Shown here: positions 1 through 8,975 of the stretch, piece by piece
How the letters are laid out: each line of letters begins with the position of its first letter
How positions within the stretch are numbered: position 1 is the stretch's first letter
Assembly: GCF_023146395.1 (NCBI RefSeq)
Contig: NZ_JAGLCD010000012.1
Location: 124,001-188,000, forward strand
From: Aeromicrobium sp.
Lineage (GTDB): Bacteria; Actinomycetota; Actinomycetes; Propionibacteriales; Nocardioidaceae
Direction of reading: 5' to 3'
Length of the DNA: 64,000 bases
Made by a program: the position numbers and the translations under genes
The notes under the pieces: model-generated
Seen by the model: only the letters and a program-made list of their open reading frames with translations
The model's database searches: none
What the model was told of the DNA's origin: nothing

Positions 1-1139
1 CCTACGAGAACGAGCGGGCGCTGCACGCGGCGTACGAGGTGCTGGGCTGCACAGCGCCCACCTACGAGCCGCGCGCCACGGGGCACGTGCCCGAGATGAT
101 CGAGATGATGCAGACGCTGATCGAGCGCGGCCACGCGTACGCGGCCGACGACGGTTCGGGCGACGTCTACTTCGACGTGCGCTCGTGGCCCGCCTACGGC
201 GCGCTCAGCAACCAGAAGGTCGACGAAATGCAGGCCGCCGAGGACGCGCCGCCCGAGGGCAAGCGCGACCCCCGCGACTTCGCGCTCTGGAAGGGCAGCA
301 AGGCGGGGGAGCCTGAGACCGCAAGCTGGCCCACCCCCTGGGGTCGCGGGCGCCCCGGCTGGCACCTGGAGTGCTCGGCCATGGCCGCGAAGTACCTCGG
401 CCACGAGTTCGACATCCACGGCGGCGGGCTCGACCTGCGCTTCCCGCACCACGAGAACGAGCTGGCCCAGTCCTCGGCCGCGGGGCAGGCGTTCGCCCGG
501 CGCTGGATGCACAACGCGATGCTTAACCTCGGCGGCGCCAAGATGTCCAAGAGCGTCGGCAACACGCTGTCGGTCAGCGAGGTCGTCAAGCGCTTCCCGG
601 CCATCGCGGTGCGCTACTACCTGCTCGCGGCGCACTACCGCTCGGTCATCGAGTACTCCGAGGAGGCCCTGGCCGAGACCGCCGTGGCCGTCGAGCGGAT
701 CACCGGTTTCGTGACCCGCGCGGCCGAGCTCGTGGGCCCGGGCGAGCCGGGCGAGGTCCCAGCGGAGTTCGCGGCCGCGATGGACGACGACCTCGCGGTG
801 CCGGCGGCGCTCGCGATCCTGAACGGGTCGGTCACCCGGGGCAACGGGCAGCTCGCCACCGGGGGACCGGAGCTGGCGGCCACGCTCGCCGAGGTGCGGG
901 GCATGCTCGACGTGCTCGGCGTCGACCCGCTGTCTCCGGTCTGGGTCGCCCGCGGTGGCGCATCGGGCGCCGACGCGGCGCTCGACAGCCTGATCGGTGA
1001 CCTGCTGGACCAGCGCGCGACCGCGCGCGCTGACAAGGACTTCGCGGCAGCCGACCGGGTGCGCGATCAGCTCACGGCCGCCGGGATCGAGATCGAGGAC
1101 ACCCCCCACGGACCTCGGTGGACGGTGAAGGGACAGTAA
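1..1139 (+). CDS. cysS: Cysteinyl-tRNA synthetase, 5' part missing
   Basis: The frame is open from the first base of the window, so the N-terminus with the HIGH-type motif lies upstream. The remaining part attaches cysteine to tRNA-Cys. Visible family motifs are WHLECSAMA followed by DIHGGGLDL and HHENELAQS (the zinc and active-site region near bases 360-470), and the class I signature KMSKS at about bases 541-555. The C-terminal alpha-helical anticodon-binding region follows. The related actinobacterial enzyme MshC was considered, but this tail length and the partner rlmB fit cysS. The stop codon shares one base with the rlmB start (TAATG), so the two are probably co-translated. The cysS-rlmB pair is a common actinobacterial arrangement. 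Confidence 0.95.
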   Translation, partial: YENERALHAAYEVLGCTAPTYEPRATGHVPEMIEMMQTLIERGHAYAADDGSGDVYFDVRSWPAYGALSNQKVDEMQAAEDAPPEGKRDPRDFALWKGSKAGEPETASWPTPWGRGRPGWHLECSAMAAKYLGHEFDIHGGGLDLRFPHHENELAQSSAAGQAFARRWMHNAMLNLGGAKMSKSVGNTLSVSEVVKRFPAIAVRYYLLAAHYRSVIEYSEEALAETAVAVERITGFVTRAAELVGPGEPGEVPAEFAAAMDDDLAVPAALAILNGSVTRGNGQLATGGPELAATLAEVRGMLDVLGVDPLSPVWVARGGASGADAALDSLIGDLLDQRATARADKDFAAADRVRDQLTAAGIEIEDTPHGPRWTVKGQ

Positions 1140-2083
1140 TGCCAGGCAACAGCCAGCGCCGAGGCGCCATCAAGAAGTCCGGCAAGGGCAATCCCACGGC
1201 CGGATCGGGAGGGCGTCGCCGCCAGGGCCTGGAGGGCAAGGGGCCCACGCCGCGCGCCGAGGAGCGTCCGAACCACAAGGCCTACAAGATGGCCAAGGCC
1301 GCCGACAAGCGCCAGGCCGCCCGGCCCAAGCGCAAGGGCAGTGACGGCGGGCCGGAGTGGGTCGCCGGCCGCAACTCGGTCGTCGAGCTGCTGCGCGCGA
1401 AGGTGCCCGTGGCGGGTCTGTACATCGCCGAGGGCATCGAGCGCGACGAGCGGCTCCGTGAGATCTTCCGGCTGTCGTCGGAGCACCACGTGCCGATGCT
1501 GGAGATCACGCGCGGCGAGCTCGACCGGCTCACGACCGGTGCGGTCCACCAGGGCATCGCGGCCAAGCTCAACGCCTACGAGTACGCCCACCCCGACGAC
1601 CTGCTCGACCTGGCCGCCGAGCGCGGCGAGGACCCGCTCATCGTCGTCCTCGACGGCGTCACGGACCCCCGCAACCTCGGCGCCGTCGTGCGGTCGGCTT
1701 CCGGCTTCGGCGCCCACGGCGTCGTGATCCCGGAGCGACGCTCGGCCCAGATGACCGCGTCGGCGTGGAAGACCTCCGCCGGTGCCGCAGCGCGCGTGCG
1801 CGTCGCCCGCGCGACCAACCTCACGCGGCAGATCAAGGCGTACCAGGAGGCGGGCGTCATGGTCGTCGGCCTGGCCGCCGACGGCGACGTCTCGCTGCCC
1901 GACCTCGAGCTCGCCGACGGGCCGCTCGTGGTCGTGATCGGCAGCGAGGGCAAGGGCATCTCGCGTCTGGTGGCCGAGAACTGCGACCAGCTCGTCAGCA
2001 TCCCGATGGCGTCCGACCTGGAGTCGCTCAACGCCGGCGTCGCCGCCGGCATCGCGCTGTACGCGATCTCCCAGCAGCGCTGA
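1139..2083 (+). CDS. rlmB: 23S rRNA (guanosine-2'-O-)-methyltransferase, TrmH/SpoU family
   Basis: This 314-residue SPOUT methyltransferase is expected to 2'-O-methylate a guanosine of 23S rRNA using SAM. Residues 1-75 are very basic and low-complexity, typical of actinobacterial RlmB extensions that contact RNA. An L30e-like substrate-binding domain follows (about 85-160). The catalytic SPOUT domain shows the three family motifs: DGVTDPRNLGAVVRSA (near 172), IGSEGKGISRLV (near 267) and SLNAGVAAGIALY (near 296), which form the SAM-binding trefoil knot. The ATG at 1139 overlaps the cysS stop, which fixes the start. TrmH-type tRNA methylation is possible, but the length and basic arm favour RlmB. 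Confidence 0.92.
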   Translation: MPGNSQRRGAIKKSGKGNPTAGSGGRRRQGLEGKGPTPRAEERPNHKAYKMAKAADKRQAARPKRKGSDGGPEWVAGRNSVVELLRAKVPVAGLYIAEGIERDERLREIFRLSSEHHVPMLEITRGELDRLTTGAVHQGIAAKLNAYEYAHPDDLLDLAAERGEDPLIVVLDGVTDPRNLGAVVRSASGFGAHGVVIPERRSAQMTASAWKTSAGAAARVRVARATNLTRQIKAYQEAGVMVVGLAADGDVSLPDLELADGPLVVVIGSEGKGISRLVAENCDQLVSIPMASDLESLNAGVAAGIALYAISQQR

Positions 2084-2131
2084 GGTCGTCCTCGCCGCGC
2101 ACGGGCGTGCCGCCGCGGTGAGGATGGGTCC

Positions 2132-2611
2132 ATGACCTGGTTCGAGGCGAGCAGGACGTCCGAGGCCGTCGTGACGGCGCAGCGCAGCGCGGTGTGGGAC
2201 GCGCTGGTCGATCCCGACGCGATCGCGTCGATGACGCCGCTGGTGGAGCGGATCGAGGCCGACGGCGATCACTGGCACTGGCAGCTGCAGACCGTTCCGG
2301 GGCTGGGCGTCAGCCTGGCGCCGGCGTTCACCGCGCGGCTGGAGACCGACGAACCGCACCGGATCGAGTTCGTCCACGACCCGCCGGAGGGTCGGCACGA
2401 GCGTGCAGGCGTGGACGGTGTCTACGACCTGATCGAGGTGGCGGAGGGCACGCACCTGCGGATCGAGCTCGGGGTGCGCGTCGACCTGCCGCTCCCGCGG
2501 CTCGCACGTCCGGCCGTCACGTCGACGATCCAGGGCGTGCTCGCGTCGATGGGGAAGGGGTTCTCGGCGGCCTTGCTCGAGCGTCTCGGAGCGGAACAGC
2601 TCGACACCTGA
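2132..2611 (+). CDS. SRPBCC family protein (START-like fold), ligand unknown
   Basis: This 159-residue protein looks like the SRPBCC (polyketide cyclase/START-like) superfamily: an N-terminal strand with VVTAQRSAVWDALVDPDAIASM, the usual opening of these hydrophobic-ligand-binding proteins, alternating beta strands, and a long C-terminal helix (FSAALLERLGAEQ). Nothing visible identifies a ligand or reaction. It starts 48 bases after rlmB. The hexamer GAGGAT six bases before the ATG and the lack of a Shine-Dalgarno would suit a leaderless transcript. The next gene downstream has its own Zur-like operator, so co-regulation with zinc is not implied. Confidence 0.75.
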   Translation: MTWFEASRTSEAVVTAQRSAVWDALVDPDAIASMTPLVERIEADGDHWHWQLQTVPGLGVSLAPAFTARLETDEPHRIEFVHDPPEGRHERAGVDGVYDLIEVAEGTHLRIELGVRVDLPLPRLARPAVTSTIQGVLASMGKGFSAALLERLGAEQLDT

Positions 2612-2620
2612 CTGCGTCCC

Positions 2621-2647
2621 TGAGAATGAATTTGACAATCGTTCTCA
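2621..2647 (+). promoter_or_regulatory. Zur-like operator (two staggered dyads) before the AztD-like gene
   Basis: TGACAATCGTTCTCA (2633-2647) fits the Fur/Zur 7-1-7 pattern TGAnAAnnnTTnTCA. A second half-site TGAGAATGA (2621-2629) pairs with TCGTTCTCA (2639-2647), giving a larger overlapping dyad. The box ends 7 bases before the ATG at 2655, placed to block transcription or initiation when zinc is plentiful. Zur is favoured over Fur because the downstream product looks like a zinc-binding lipoprotein. That assignment is inference. Confidence 0.7.
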
Positions 2648-2654
2648 CCAACTG

Positions 2655-3914
2655 ATGAAGTGTCGCCCCATGATCACTTCTTCATCTCGCCACCCCCTTC
2701 GCCGCCGCCACGCGGCCGTGCTCGGCGCGCTGGCCCTGGGCCTGGCCGCCTGCGGCTCCGAGACCGACGCCGCCGACGAGTCGTCGGCCGCCGCCGAGCC
2801 CGTCGAGGTCGACCAGGCCACGCCGCGCCTCGTCGTCGCCTACGCGGACCACGTCGAGGTCTTCGACGCCACCACGATCACCTCCGAGGGCACGATCGCG
2901 ACCGACTCCGCCCCCTACGTGCAGACCGCCGCCGACGGCCGCCACGTCTTCACGCTCGCGCACCAGGACGAGAAGATCGGCCTGATCGACGCCGGCACGT
3001 GGGTCGAGGCGCACGGCGACCACGGCCACTTCTTCACGACCGAGCCGACCGAGACCGAGCTCGAGCTCGACCACCTCTCGTACCACGCCGTCAGCGACGA
3101 CGAGCGCAGCGTGATCTGGTACGACGACCAGGGCTCCTTCGGCGTGCTGGACCACGACGAGCTCGAGGGCGGGACGATCGAGCCGCAGGTCTTCGAGCTC
3201 GGCGAGCCGCACCACGGGGTCGCGGTGCCGACCTCCGACGGCGGCTTCCTCGCGACGGTCGCGGTCGACGGCGACGCCACCGGTGTGGCCGTGCTGGATG
3301 CGACGGGCACCGAGACGAACCGATTCGAGACCTGCCCGGGCCTGCACGGCGAGACCCACGTCGGCGAGACGGGCTACGCCTTCGGCTGTGACACGGGCAT
3401 CCTGGTCGTGGACGGTGGGCAGGCGCGCTCGATCGCCTCACCCGTCGAGGGTGCTGGCACGGGCACGCTCGCGTCCGACCACGAGAGTCCGGTCGTCGCG
3501 GGCACGCTGTCGGCCGAGGACCAGCCGGAGCTCGAGACCCGCCTCGCGCTGTACGACACCGCGGCCGACACCGCCAGCGTCGTCGAGCTGGGCGCCGCGT
3601 TCAGCAACATCGTCGTGAGCGAGGGACGCGCGATCGTGATCGGCACGGACGGCGCCCTGCGGGTCGTCGACCTGGCCACGGGTGCGGTCTCGACCGTCCC
3701 CGCCATCGCGGAGTGGGACAAGACCGAGGACTGGAAGGAGGACCGTCCGTACCTCGCCGTCGCGGGCGACACCCTCTGGATCACCGACCCGTTCGCCGGA
3801 GCGATCCACACGCTCGACCTCGCCACGAGCACGCTCGAGACCGTCGAGGTAGACGGCAAGCCCGGCCGTCTGGTCGTCGTGGGTGCCTCGGCCACCGAGG
3901 GTCACTCGCACTGA
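2655..3914 (+). CDS. AztD-like secreted zinc-binding lipoprotein (beta-propeller)
   Basis: This 419-residue protein has a basic N-terminus, a hydrophobic segment and a lipobox (LAAC, Cys near residue 33), so it is probably a lipoprotein on the outer face of the membrane. The mature part has repeated blades like a seven-bladed propeller. It carries the cluster AHGDHGHFF (near 118-126) plus PHHGV and a C-terminal HSH. A flexible loop with H-x-D-H-x-H is the metal site of AztD, the zinc metallochaperone that hands zinc to AztC of the AztABC importer. No aztABC genes lie beside it, so it would act with a remote importer or as a zinc buffer. ATG 2670 is an alternative start. The Zur-like box upstream supports a zinc role. 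Confidence 0.75.
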   Translation: MKCRPMITSSSRHPLRRRHAAVLGALALGLAACGSETDAADESSAAAEPVEVDQATPRLVVAYADHVEVFDATTITSEGTIATDSAPYVQTAADGRHVFTLAHQDEKIGLIDAGTWVEAHGDHGHFFTTEPTETELELDHLSYHAVSDDERSVIWYDDQGSFGVLDHDELEGGTIEPQVFELGEPHHGVAVPTSDGGFLATVAVDGDATGVAVLDATGTETNRFETCPGLHGETHVGETGYAFGCDTGILVVDGGQARSIASPVEGAGTGTLASDHESPVVAGTLSAEDQPELETRLALYDTAADTASVVELGAAFSNIVVSEGRAIVIGTDGALRVVDLATGAVSTVPAIAEWDKTEDWKEDRPYLAVAGDTLWITDPFAGAIHTLDLATSTLETVEVDGKPGRLVVVGASATEGHSH

Positions 3915-3927
3915 CCTCCCGGCAGGA

Positions 3928-5235
3928 TCAGGTGCCCAGCACCCGGTCCAGGTAGGCGTTGGTGAACCGCCGCTTCGGGTCGACGTCCTCGCGGATCGCG
4001 AGGAAGTCCTCGAAGCGGCGGTACCGCGTCGCCAGGTAGTCCGCGCCGAGGGTGTGCATCTTGCCCCAGTGGGGCCGACCCTCGTGCGCGGTGAAGATGT
4101 CCTGCGCTGCCGCGAAGTAGGCCGTGGGGTCGGTCCGGTGGTACTGGTGCACCGCGACGTAGGCGTTGTCGCGCTCGTGCCCGGTCGACATCCAGACGTC
4201 GTCGGCACCGGTGAACCGCACCTCGATCGGGAACGACACGAGCTCGTGGCGGGCCGCGAACCAGGTCTGCAGCTCCTCGATCACCGGCGCCAGAGCGGCC
4301 CGGGGCACCGCGAACTCCGACTCGCGGAACCGCACCCGGCGTGGTGAGACGAACACGTCGAAGGAGTCGGCGGTGTAGGTACGGGCGCCCAGCATCGACC
4401 CGGAGATCGCGTTGATGTGCGGCACGAGACCGGGGCGTCGCGCGGCGACGCGCTGCACACGCTCGTACACGGTGTTCGACAGGAACTCGTCGTCCCACCA
4501 GTGGCGCAGGCGCCCGAGCGGCGCCGCAGCGGTGCCGTGGGGCACGCGGGTGTTGCGCTTGAGCAGGGCCTTCTCGGTGTGCGGGAACCAGTAGAACTCG
4601 GCGTGGTCGTAGTCGTCAGCGAGCTCGTCGAGCCGCCCGACGAGATCGGGCAGGCTCGCCGGCTCCTCGCGGGCCTGCAGCAGGAAGGCCGGCACGCACC
4701 GCAGCGTGACCTCGGTGACGATGCCGAGTGCGCCGAGGCTGACCGGGATGGCCGTGGCCCACGGGTGCTCGGCATCGACCTCGAGGAGGTCGCCGTCGCC
4801 AGTCACGAGCTGGAGACCGGCCACCGCGGCGGCGATGCCCTGCAGCCGGCCGCCGGTGCCGTGGGTGCCGGTGGAGATCGCGCCGGCCACCGACTGCGGG
4901 TCGACGTCGCCGAGATTGGGCAGGGCCAGCCCCAACGCCGCGAGCTGTGGATTGAGCTCGTGCAACGAGATGCCGGCCTGGACCCGGACGAGGCCAGTCG
5001 TGACGTCGTGGTCGAGCACGCGGTTCATGCGGGCCAGGCTCAGGGCGATGCCGTCGGTCGCGGCGATCGGGGTGAACGAGTGGCCCGCGCCGTGGGCCTT
5101 GACCGTGCGGCCGTCGCGAGCCGCGCGGGCGACGATCGCCTGCACCTCGGCTGTCGTCGTCGGGTGCTCCAGGGCGACCGGAGCGCTGCGGACGTTGCCC
5201 GCCCAGTTGGTCCACGTGGGTGTCGATGGGCTCAT
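3928..5235 (-). CDS. FAD-linked oxidase of the D-arabinono-1,4-lactone oxidase family
   Basis: This 435-residue protein has an N-terminal FAD-binding PCMH domain (about 10-180) with AHGAGHSFTP and GAISTGTHGTGG, which bind the FAD pyrophosphate, followed by a C-terminal ALO domain ending with PHWGKMHTL, a motif of sugar-lactone oxidases (the Lys contacts the flavin). Such enzymes oxidise aldonolactones or related polyols with oxygen or another acceptor. The actual substrate cannot be read from sequence; xylitol/alditol-type oxidases are alternatives. The ATG overlaps the stop of the upstream PLP-enzyme gene (ATGA, 5232-5235), so the two are translationally coupled and may share a pathway. It converges with the AztD-like gene across only 13 bases. 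Confidence 0.85.
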   Translation of the reverse strand: MSPSTPTWTNWAGNVRSAPVALEHPTTTAEVQAIVARAARDGRTVKAHGAGHSFTPIAATDGIALSLARMNRVLDHDVTTGLVRVQAGISLHELNPQLAALGLALPNLGDVDPQSVAGAISTGTHGTGGRLQGIAAAVAGLQLVTGDGDLLEVDAEHPWATAIPVSLGALGIVTEVTLRCVPAFLLQAREEPASLPDLVGRLDELADDYDHAEFYWFPHTEKALLKRNTRVPHGTAAAPLGRLRHWWDDEFLSNTVYERVQRVAARRPGLVPHINAISGSMLGARTYTADSFDVFVSPRRVRFRESEFAVPRAALAPVIEELQTWFAARHELVSFPIEVRFTGADDVWMSTGHERDNAYVAVHQYHRTDPTAYFAAAQDIFTAHEGRPHWGKMHTLGADYLATRYRRFEDFLAIREDVDPKRRFTNAYLDRVLGT

Positions 5236-6392
5236 CCGAAGTTCTTCCCCTCGCCGCGGTAGGTGGCATGTGACGTGACCGGGCCTGCGGCGTCGACGAC
5301 GTGGATCGCGTCGAAGCGCTCGCACATCTCGCCGGCCTTGGCGTGGCGAAAGAGCACGCGGTCGCCGGGCCGCAGCATGCGGGCGGCCTTGCCCGTGAGC
5401 GGCGTCTGGACCTCGCCCGTGCCCTCGGTGCCGATCAGGGTCAGGCCCTCGGGGAAGACCGGGGTGGGCACGCGAGCGTCGCCGGCCGGCCCGGAGGCGA
5501 TGTAGCCGCCGCTGAAGCAGGTCGCGATCCCGCGCGCCGGACGGCGGACGACGTCGAGGGCGAAGAAGGCCGCGGGGCGGGCCTCGAACGCGTCGTAGCC
5601 GTCGAACAGGGTCGGGCAGAAGAGGCCGGATCCGGCCGTGAGCTCGGTGATCGCCGGGTCCTGACCGGTGACCTCGAGGCTGCCGGTGCCGCCCGCGTTG
5701 ACGAGCTCGAGGTCGGCCACGGCACGAACCGTCTCGACGACCGCGGACCTGCGCTCGGCGAGCTCCGCGGCGGAACGCTTCTTCACGAGGCGCACCGCCG
5801 GTGAGGTGTCCGGCAGTCCCGCGATCTGCGCGTCGTAGAACATGACGCCGACGAGCTCGAAGCCGGGCCGGCGGGCGATCGCCTCGGCGACCCGACGGGC
5901 CTGCTTCGCGGTGTGCACGGGGGAGCGGCGCACGCCGAGGTGGATCGGTCCGAGCCGCAGCGACGCGTCGACGTCGAGGCAGACGCGGATCGTGGGGTGC
6001 CGGACCCCGAGGACGCCGTCGATCGCGTCCAGGGAGTCGAGCGAGTCGACCATGACCGTGATCGCGTCGCGCCGGTGCTGCTCGGCGGCGAGGTCGCGCA
6101 GCGCCGGGGCGTTGACGCTGGGGTAGGCCAGCAGGATGTCGTCGTGCCCGAGGTCGGCGAGCCACAGGCTCTCGGCGAGCGAGTACGTCATGAGCCCCTG
6201 GAACGCCTCGTGCGCCAGGGCCTGGTCGATCACCGCGCGCACCCGGACCGACTTGGTCGCGACCCGCACCGGCACCCCGTGGGCGCGGCGGGCGAGATCG
6301 GCCAGGTTCGCCTCGAGCGCGGCCCCGTCCAGGAGGGCCAGCGGCGCTGGGAGCTCGCGCGTCGCGTGCAGGAGGTGGGCGGGGTCGGTCAC
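5232..6392 (-). CDS. Alanine-racemase-fold PLP enzyme (D-threonine aldolase / amino-acid deaminase-like)
   Basis: This 386-residue protein resembles the fold-type III PLP family that includes D-threonine aldolase and D-serine dehydratase. VRVATKSVRVRAV near residue 45 holds the candidate PLP lysine. Downstream are VNAGGTGS (phosphate binding) and a C-terminal domain that in this family carries a metal site (RHAKAGEMCERFDAIHVV). The reaction is not certain: cleavage or deamination of a D-amino acid is the family expectation. The GTG start has CATACT six bases upstream and no Shine-Dalgarno, so the transcript may be leaderless. The gene overlaps and precedes the lactone oxidase gene; this enzyme/oxidase pairing recurs in actinobacteria by my recollection, but its pathway is not known to me. 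Confidence 0.8.
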   Translation of the reverse strand: MTDPAHLLHATRELPAPLALLDGAALEANLADLARRAHGVPVRVATKSVRVRAVIDQALAHEAFQGLMTYSLAESLWLADLGHDDILLAYPSVNAPALRDLAAEQHRRDAITVMVDSLDSLDAIDGVLGVRHPTIRVCLDVDASLRLGPIHLGVRRSPVHTAKQARRVAEAIARRPGFELVGVMFYDAQIAGLPDTSPAVRLVKKRSAAELAERRSAVVETVRAVADLELVNAGGTGSLEVTGQDPAITELTAGSGLFCPTLFDGYDAFEARPAAFFALDVVRRPARGIATCFSGGYIASGPAGDARVPTPVFPEGLTLIGTEGTGEVQTPLTGKAARMLRPGDRVLFRHAKAGEMCERFDAIHVVDAAGPVTSHATYRGEGKNFG

Positions 6393-6466
6393 GGTCTCAG
6401 TATGCCCACGGACCGAGCCGTCGCGGCAGGTTCATGCACTAGCCTGGTCGGGTGGCTCGGCCACGC

Positions 6467-6542
6467 GCCCCTGTAGCTCAGTTGGTAGAGCGCTTCTCTT
6501 GTAAAGAAGATGTCGCGGGTTCGACTCCTGTCGGTGGCTCCA
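6467..6542 (+). tRNA. tRNA-Thr (anticodon TGT)
   Basis: A 76-base cloverleaf: acceptor GCCCCTG, T8-A9, D-arm GCTC...GAGC, anticodon stem CTTCT/AGAAG with loop CTTGTAA (anticodon at 6500-6502), T-loop TTCGACT and an encoded 3' CCA at 6540-6542. One acceptor pair (C4 opposite T69) is mismatched and one is a T-G wobble, so the gene is slightly non-canonical but otherwise intact. It would read ACA and other ACN codons. Confidence 0.95.
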
Positions 6543-6707
6543 GCAGGGTGCTTCTCTCGCGCCACGACTCTCGGGGTCGACGTCGCGCCCCTTCCTTCGG
6601 CGACGCACGTGAGAACTCGGTGAACTTCTCGCGTGGCGGTGTCAGGTCCCGTGCGACTGTCGGTGGCCCCACCTATCGTGGAACGCAACCGAGACGAGGA
6701 GTCGAGG

Positions 6708-7979
6708 ATGTCGGAACCACGCTGGGACCCGGCCGAGCTGGAGGCGCGCTTCGCCCAGGTGCGCGCCCACACCGAGGCGTTGGCCAAACCACTGTCCCCC
6801 GAGGACCAGACGGTCCAGACGATGCCCGACGTCTCGCCCACCAAGTGGCACCGGGCGCACGTCACCTGGTTCTTCGAGACCTTCCTGCTGGCCGAGGTCG
6901 AGCCGGGGTTCGCGCCCTTCCAGGACCAGTACTGGTTCCTGTTCAACAGCTACTACGAGGCCGTCGGTCCGCGGTACACGCGCGCCGAGCGCGGCGCCAT
7001 CACGCGGCCGGGTGCGCACGACGTCGGGCTGTACCGCCAGAACGTCGACGCCCGGGTCCGCGACCTCATCAGCACGCTCGACGACGGCACGCTCGACAAG
7101 CTCGGCTCCACGATCGAGCTGGGCTTCCACCACGAGCAGCAGCACCAGGAGCTGTTGCTCATGGACATCAAGCACGTGCTGTCGGTCAATCCGTTGCGGC
7201 CGGTCTACGCCGGCAGCCCCTCGCCCCGGTCCGAGCCCGACCAGATGGGCTGGATCGACGTCGAGGGCGGCCTGGTCGAGGTCGGCCACGAGGGCAGCGG
7301 CTTCAGCTTCGACAACGAGCTCCCGCGGCACCGTGCCTGGCTCGAGCCGTACCGCATCGCCGACCGCCTCGTCACCAACGGCGAGTGGATGGAGTTCATG
7401 GCCGACGGCGGCTACCAGCGGCACGAGCTCTGGCTCTCCGACGGCTGGGCCAAGGTCACGGGTGAGCAGTGGCGCTCGCCCTTCTACTGGCGCGACGACG
7501 ACGGGGTCTGGTCCGAGCACACGCTGCACGGCACCCATCCGGTCGATCCCGGCCTGCCCGTCACGCACGTCAGCCACTACGAGGCCGACGCCTACGCCAC
7601 GTGGCGCGGCATGCGCCTGCCCACCGAGCCCGAGTGGGAGCACGCCGTCGTGGCCGACGGCACACCGCCTGCGGCGGACGGCGCGCCGTCGCTGCACGCC
7701 ACCGCCGCGGGTCCGGCCACGGGCCACCTGCGCCAGGTGCACGGCGACGCCTGGCAGTGGACCTCGTCGGCCTATCTGCCCTACCCCGGGTTCTCGGCCC
7801 CCGACGGCGCCATCGGCGAGTACAACGGCAAGTTCATGTCGGGCCAGATGGTGCTGCGCGGCGGATCCGCGCTCACGCCCCCGGGTCACGCGCGGCACAC
7901 GTACCGCAACTTCTTCCCGGCGGGTGCCCGATGGCCCATGACCGGGGTCCGGTTGGCCGACGGTGGGGTGCGGGCATGA
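6708..7979 (+). CDS. egtB: Ergothioneine biosynthesis sulfoxide synthase
   Basis: This 423-residue non-haem iron enzyme joins a thiol donor to C2 of hercynine with oxygen. The N-terminal DinB-like four-helix part carries likely iron ligands: a first His in HRAHVTWFFETFLL and two in GFHHEQQHQELLLMDI. The C-terminal formylglycine-generating-enzyme-like domain ends with LRGGSALTP and FFPAGARWPMTGVRLA. The ATG at 6708 follows a GAGGAGT-type ribosome site, which fixes the start. The egtD ATG overlaps its stop (ATGA), so hercynine formation and oxidation are co-translated. No egtA or egtC is adjacent, so the thiol donor (gamma-glutamylcysteine or cysteine) cannot be decided from context. Confidence 0.93.
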   Translation: MSEPRWDPAELEARFAQVRAHTEALAKPLSPEDQTVQTMPDVSPTKWHRAHVTWFFETFLLAEVEPGFAPFQDQYWFLFNSYYEAVGPRYTRAERGAITRPGAHDVGLYRQNVDARVRDLISTLDDGTLDKLGSTIELGFHHEQQHQELLLMDIKHVLSVNPLRPVYAGSPSPRSEPDQMGWIDVEGGLVEVGHEGSGFSFDNELPRHRAWLEPYRIADRLVTNGEWMEFMADGGYQRHELWLSDGWAKVTGEQWRSPFYWRDDDGVWSEHTLHGTHPVDPGLPVTHVSHYEADAYATWRGMRLPTEPEWEHAVVADGTPPAADGAPSLHATAAGPATGHLRQVHGDAWQWTSSAYLPYPGFSAPDGAIGEYNGKFMSGQMVLRGGSALTPPGHARHTYRNFFPAGARWPMTGVRLADGGVRA

Positions 7980-8953
7980 GTCAGCGTCCTGAACCGGCCG
8001 TGCGCGTCGTGCTCGACCCGGAGCGTGCCTCGGGGAGCCTGGTCGCCGACGTCCGACGAGGGCTGGGCTCGGTGCCGCGCACCCTCCCGCCCAAGTGGCT
8101 CTACGACGACCGCGGCTCAGACCTGTTCGACCAGATCACCCGGCTCCCCGAGTACTACCCGACCGAGGCCGAGCGCCGCCTGCTCGAGGAGCACGCGGCC
8201 GAGGTCGCGAGCGTCACAGGTGCCTCCACGGTCGTCGAGCTCGGCAGCGGCACGAGCGACAAGACCCGCACCCTGCTCGACGCGTTCGACGCCGGCGGAT
8301 CGCTGCGCCGCTTCGTGCCGGTCGACGTCAGCGAGTCCACGCTGCGCGAGGCGGCCGTCATGCTCGCGCAGCGTTACCCGGGCCTTTCGGTCGAGCCCCT
8401 GGCCGGCGACTTCACGCTGCACCTGAGCCACCTGCCCACGGGCGACCGCAAGCTCGTGGCGTTCCTGGGTGGCACGATCGGCAACTTCTACGTCGAGGAG
8501 CGGGCGGCGTTCCTCGGCGCCCTCGCCGACTCGCTCGCCCCGGGTGACTGGCTGCTGCTCGGCACCGACGTCGTCAAGGAGGCCGACCGCCTGGTCGCGG
8601 CCTATCACGACTCCGCGGGCATCACGGAGCAGTTCATCCTCAACAGCCTCGTCGTGCTCAACCGCGAGCTGGGCGCCGACTTCGACCTCGAGGCCTTCAG
8701 CTACGTCCCGTTCTGGGACCCGGCGATGGAGCGCATCGACATGCGTCTGCGGGCCGAGTCGCCGCAGCGGGTCACGCTTCCCGGAGCCGACCTGGTCGTC
8801 GACCTCGCGGCCGGTGAGGAGATCCGGGTCGAGATCTCCACCAAGTTCCGCCCCGAGAAGCTGCGCCGCGAGCTCGCCGACGGTGGATTCACGGTGGAGC
8901 ACCTCTGGACCGACGGCGACTTCGCCCTGACCCTCGCCCGCCGCGACGGCTAA
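7976..8953 (+). CDS. egtD: L-histidine N-alpha-methyltransferase
   Basis: This 325-residue SAM-dependent enzyme trimethylates histidine to hercynine, the first committed step to ergothioneine. Family features are the opening GLGSVPRTLPPKWLYDDRGS, the SAM loop VVELGSGTSDKTRTLL (near 80-95), FVPVDVSES, LVAFLGGTIGN and the C-terminal IRVEISTKFRPE that helps close over histidine. The length matches the family (about 320). The start at 7976 lies inside the end of egtB, so translation is coupled. With egtB it supplies hercynylcysteine sulfoxide; the C-S lyase EgtE is not in the window. Confidence 0.94.
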   Translation: MSQRPEPAVRVVLDPERASGSLVADVRRGLGSVPRTLPPKWLYDDRGSDLFDQITRLPEYYPTEAERRLLEEHAAEVASVTGASTVVELGSGTSDKTRTLLDAFDAGGSLRRFVPVDVSESTLREAAVMLAQRYPGLSVEPLAGDFTLHLSHLPTGDRKLVAFLGGTIGNFYVEERAAFLGALADSLAPGDWLLLGTDVVKEADRLVAAYHDSAGITEQFILNSLVVLNRELGADFDLEAFSYVPFWDPAMERIDMRLRAESPQRVTLPGADLVVDLAAGEEIRVEISTKFRPEKLRRELADGGFTVEHLWTDGDFALTLARRDG

Positions 8954-8975
8954 GGTCGCTTTACCTCACCGCCTG

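Noticed and set aside
1-1139. Mycothiol ligase MshC as identity of the first gene
   Set aside because: The C-terminal length, [10 protein letters not shown] context and overlap with rlmB fit cysteinyl-tRNA synthetase.
6467-6542. tRNA pseudogene because of an acceptor-stem mismatch
   Set aside because: All invariant positions, the loops and the encoded CCA are intact; one mismatch is tolerated.
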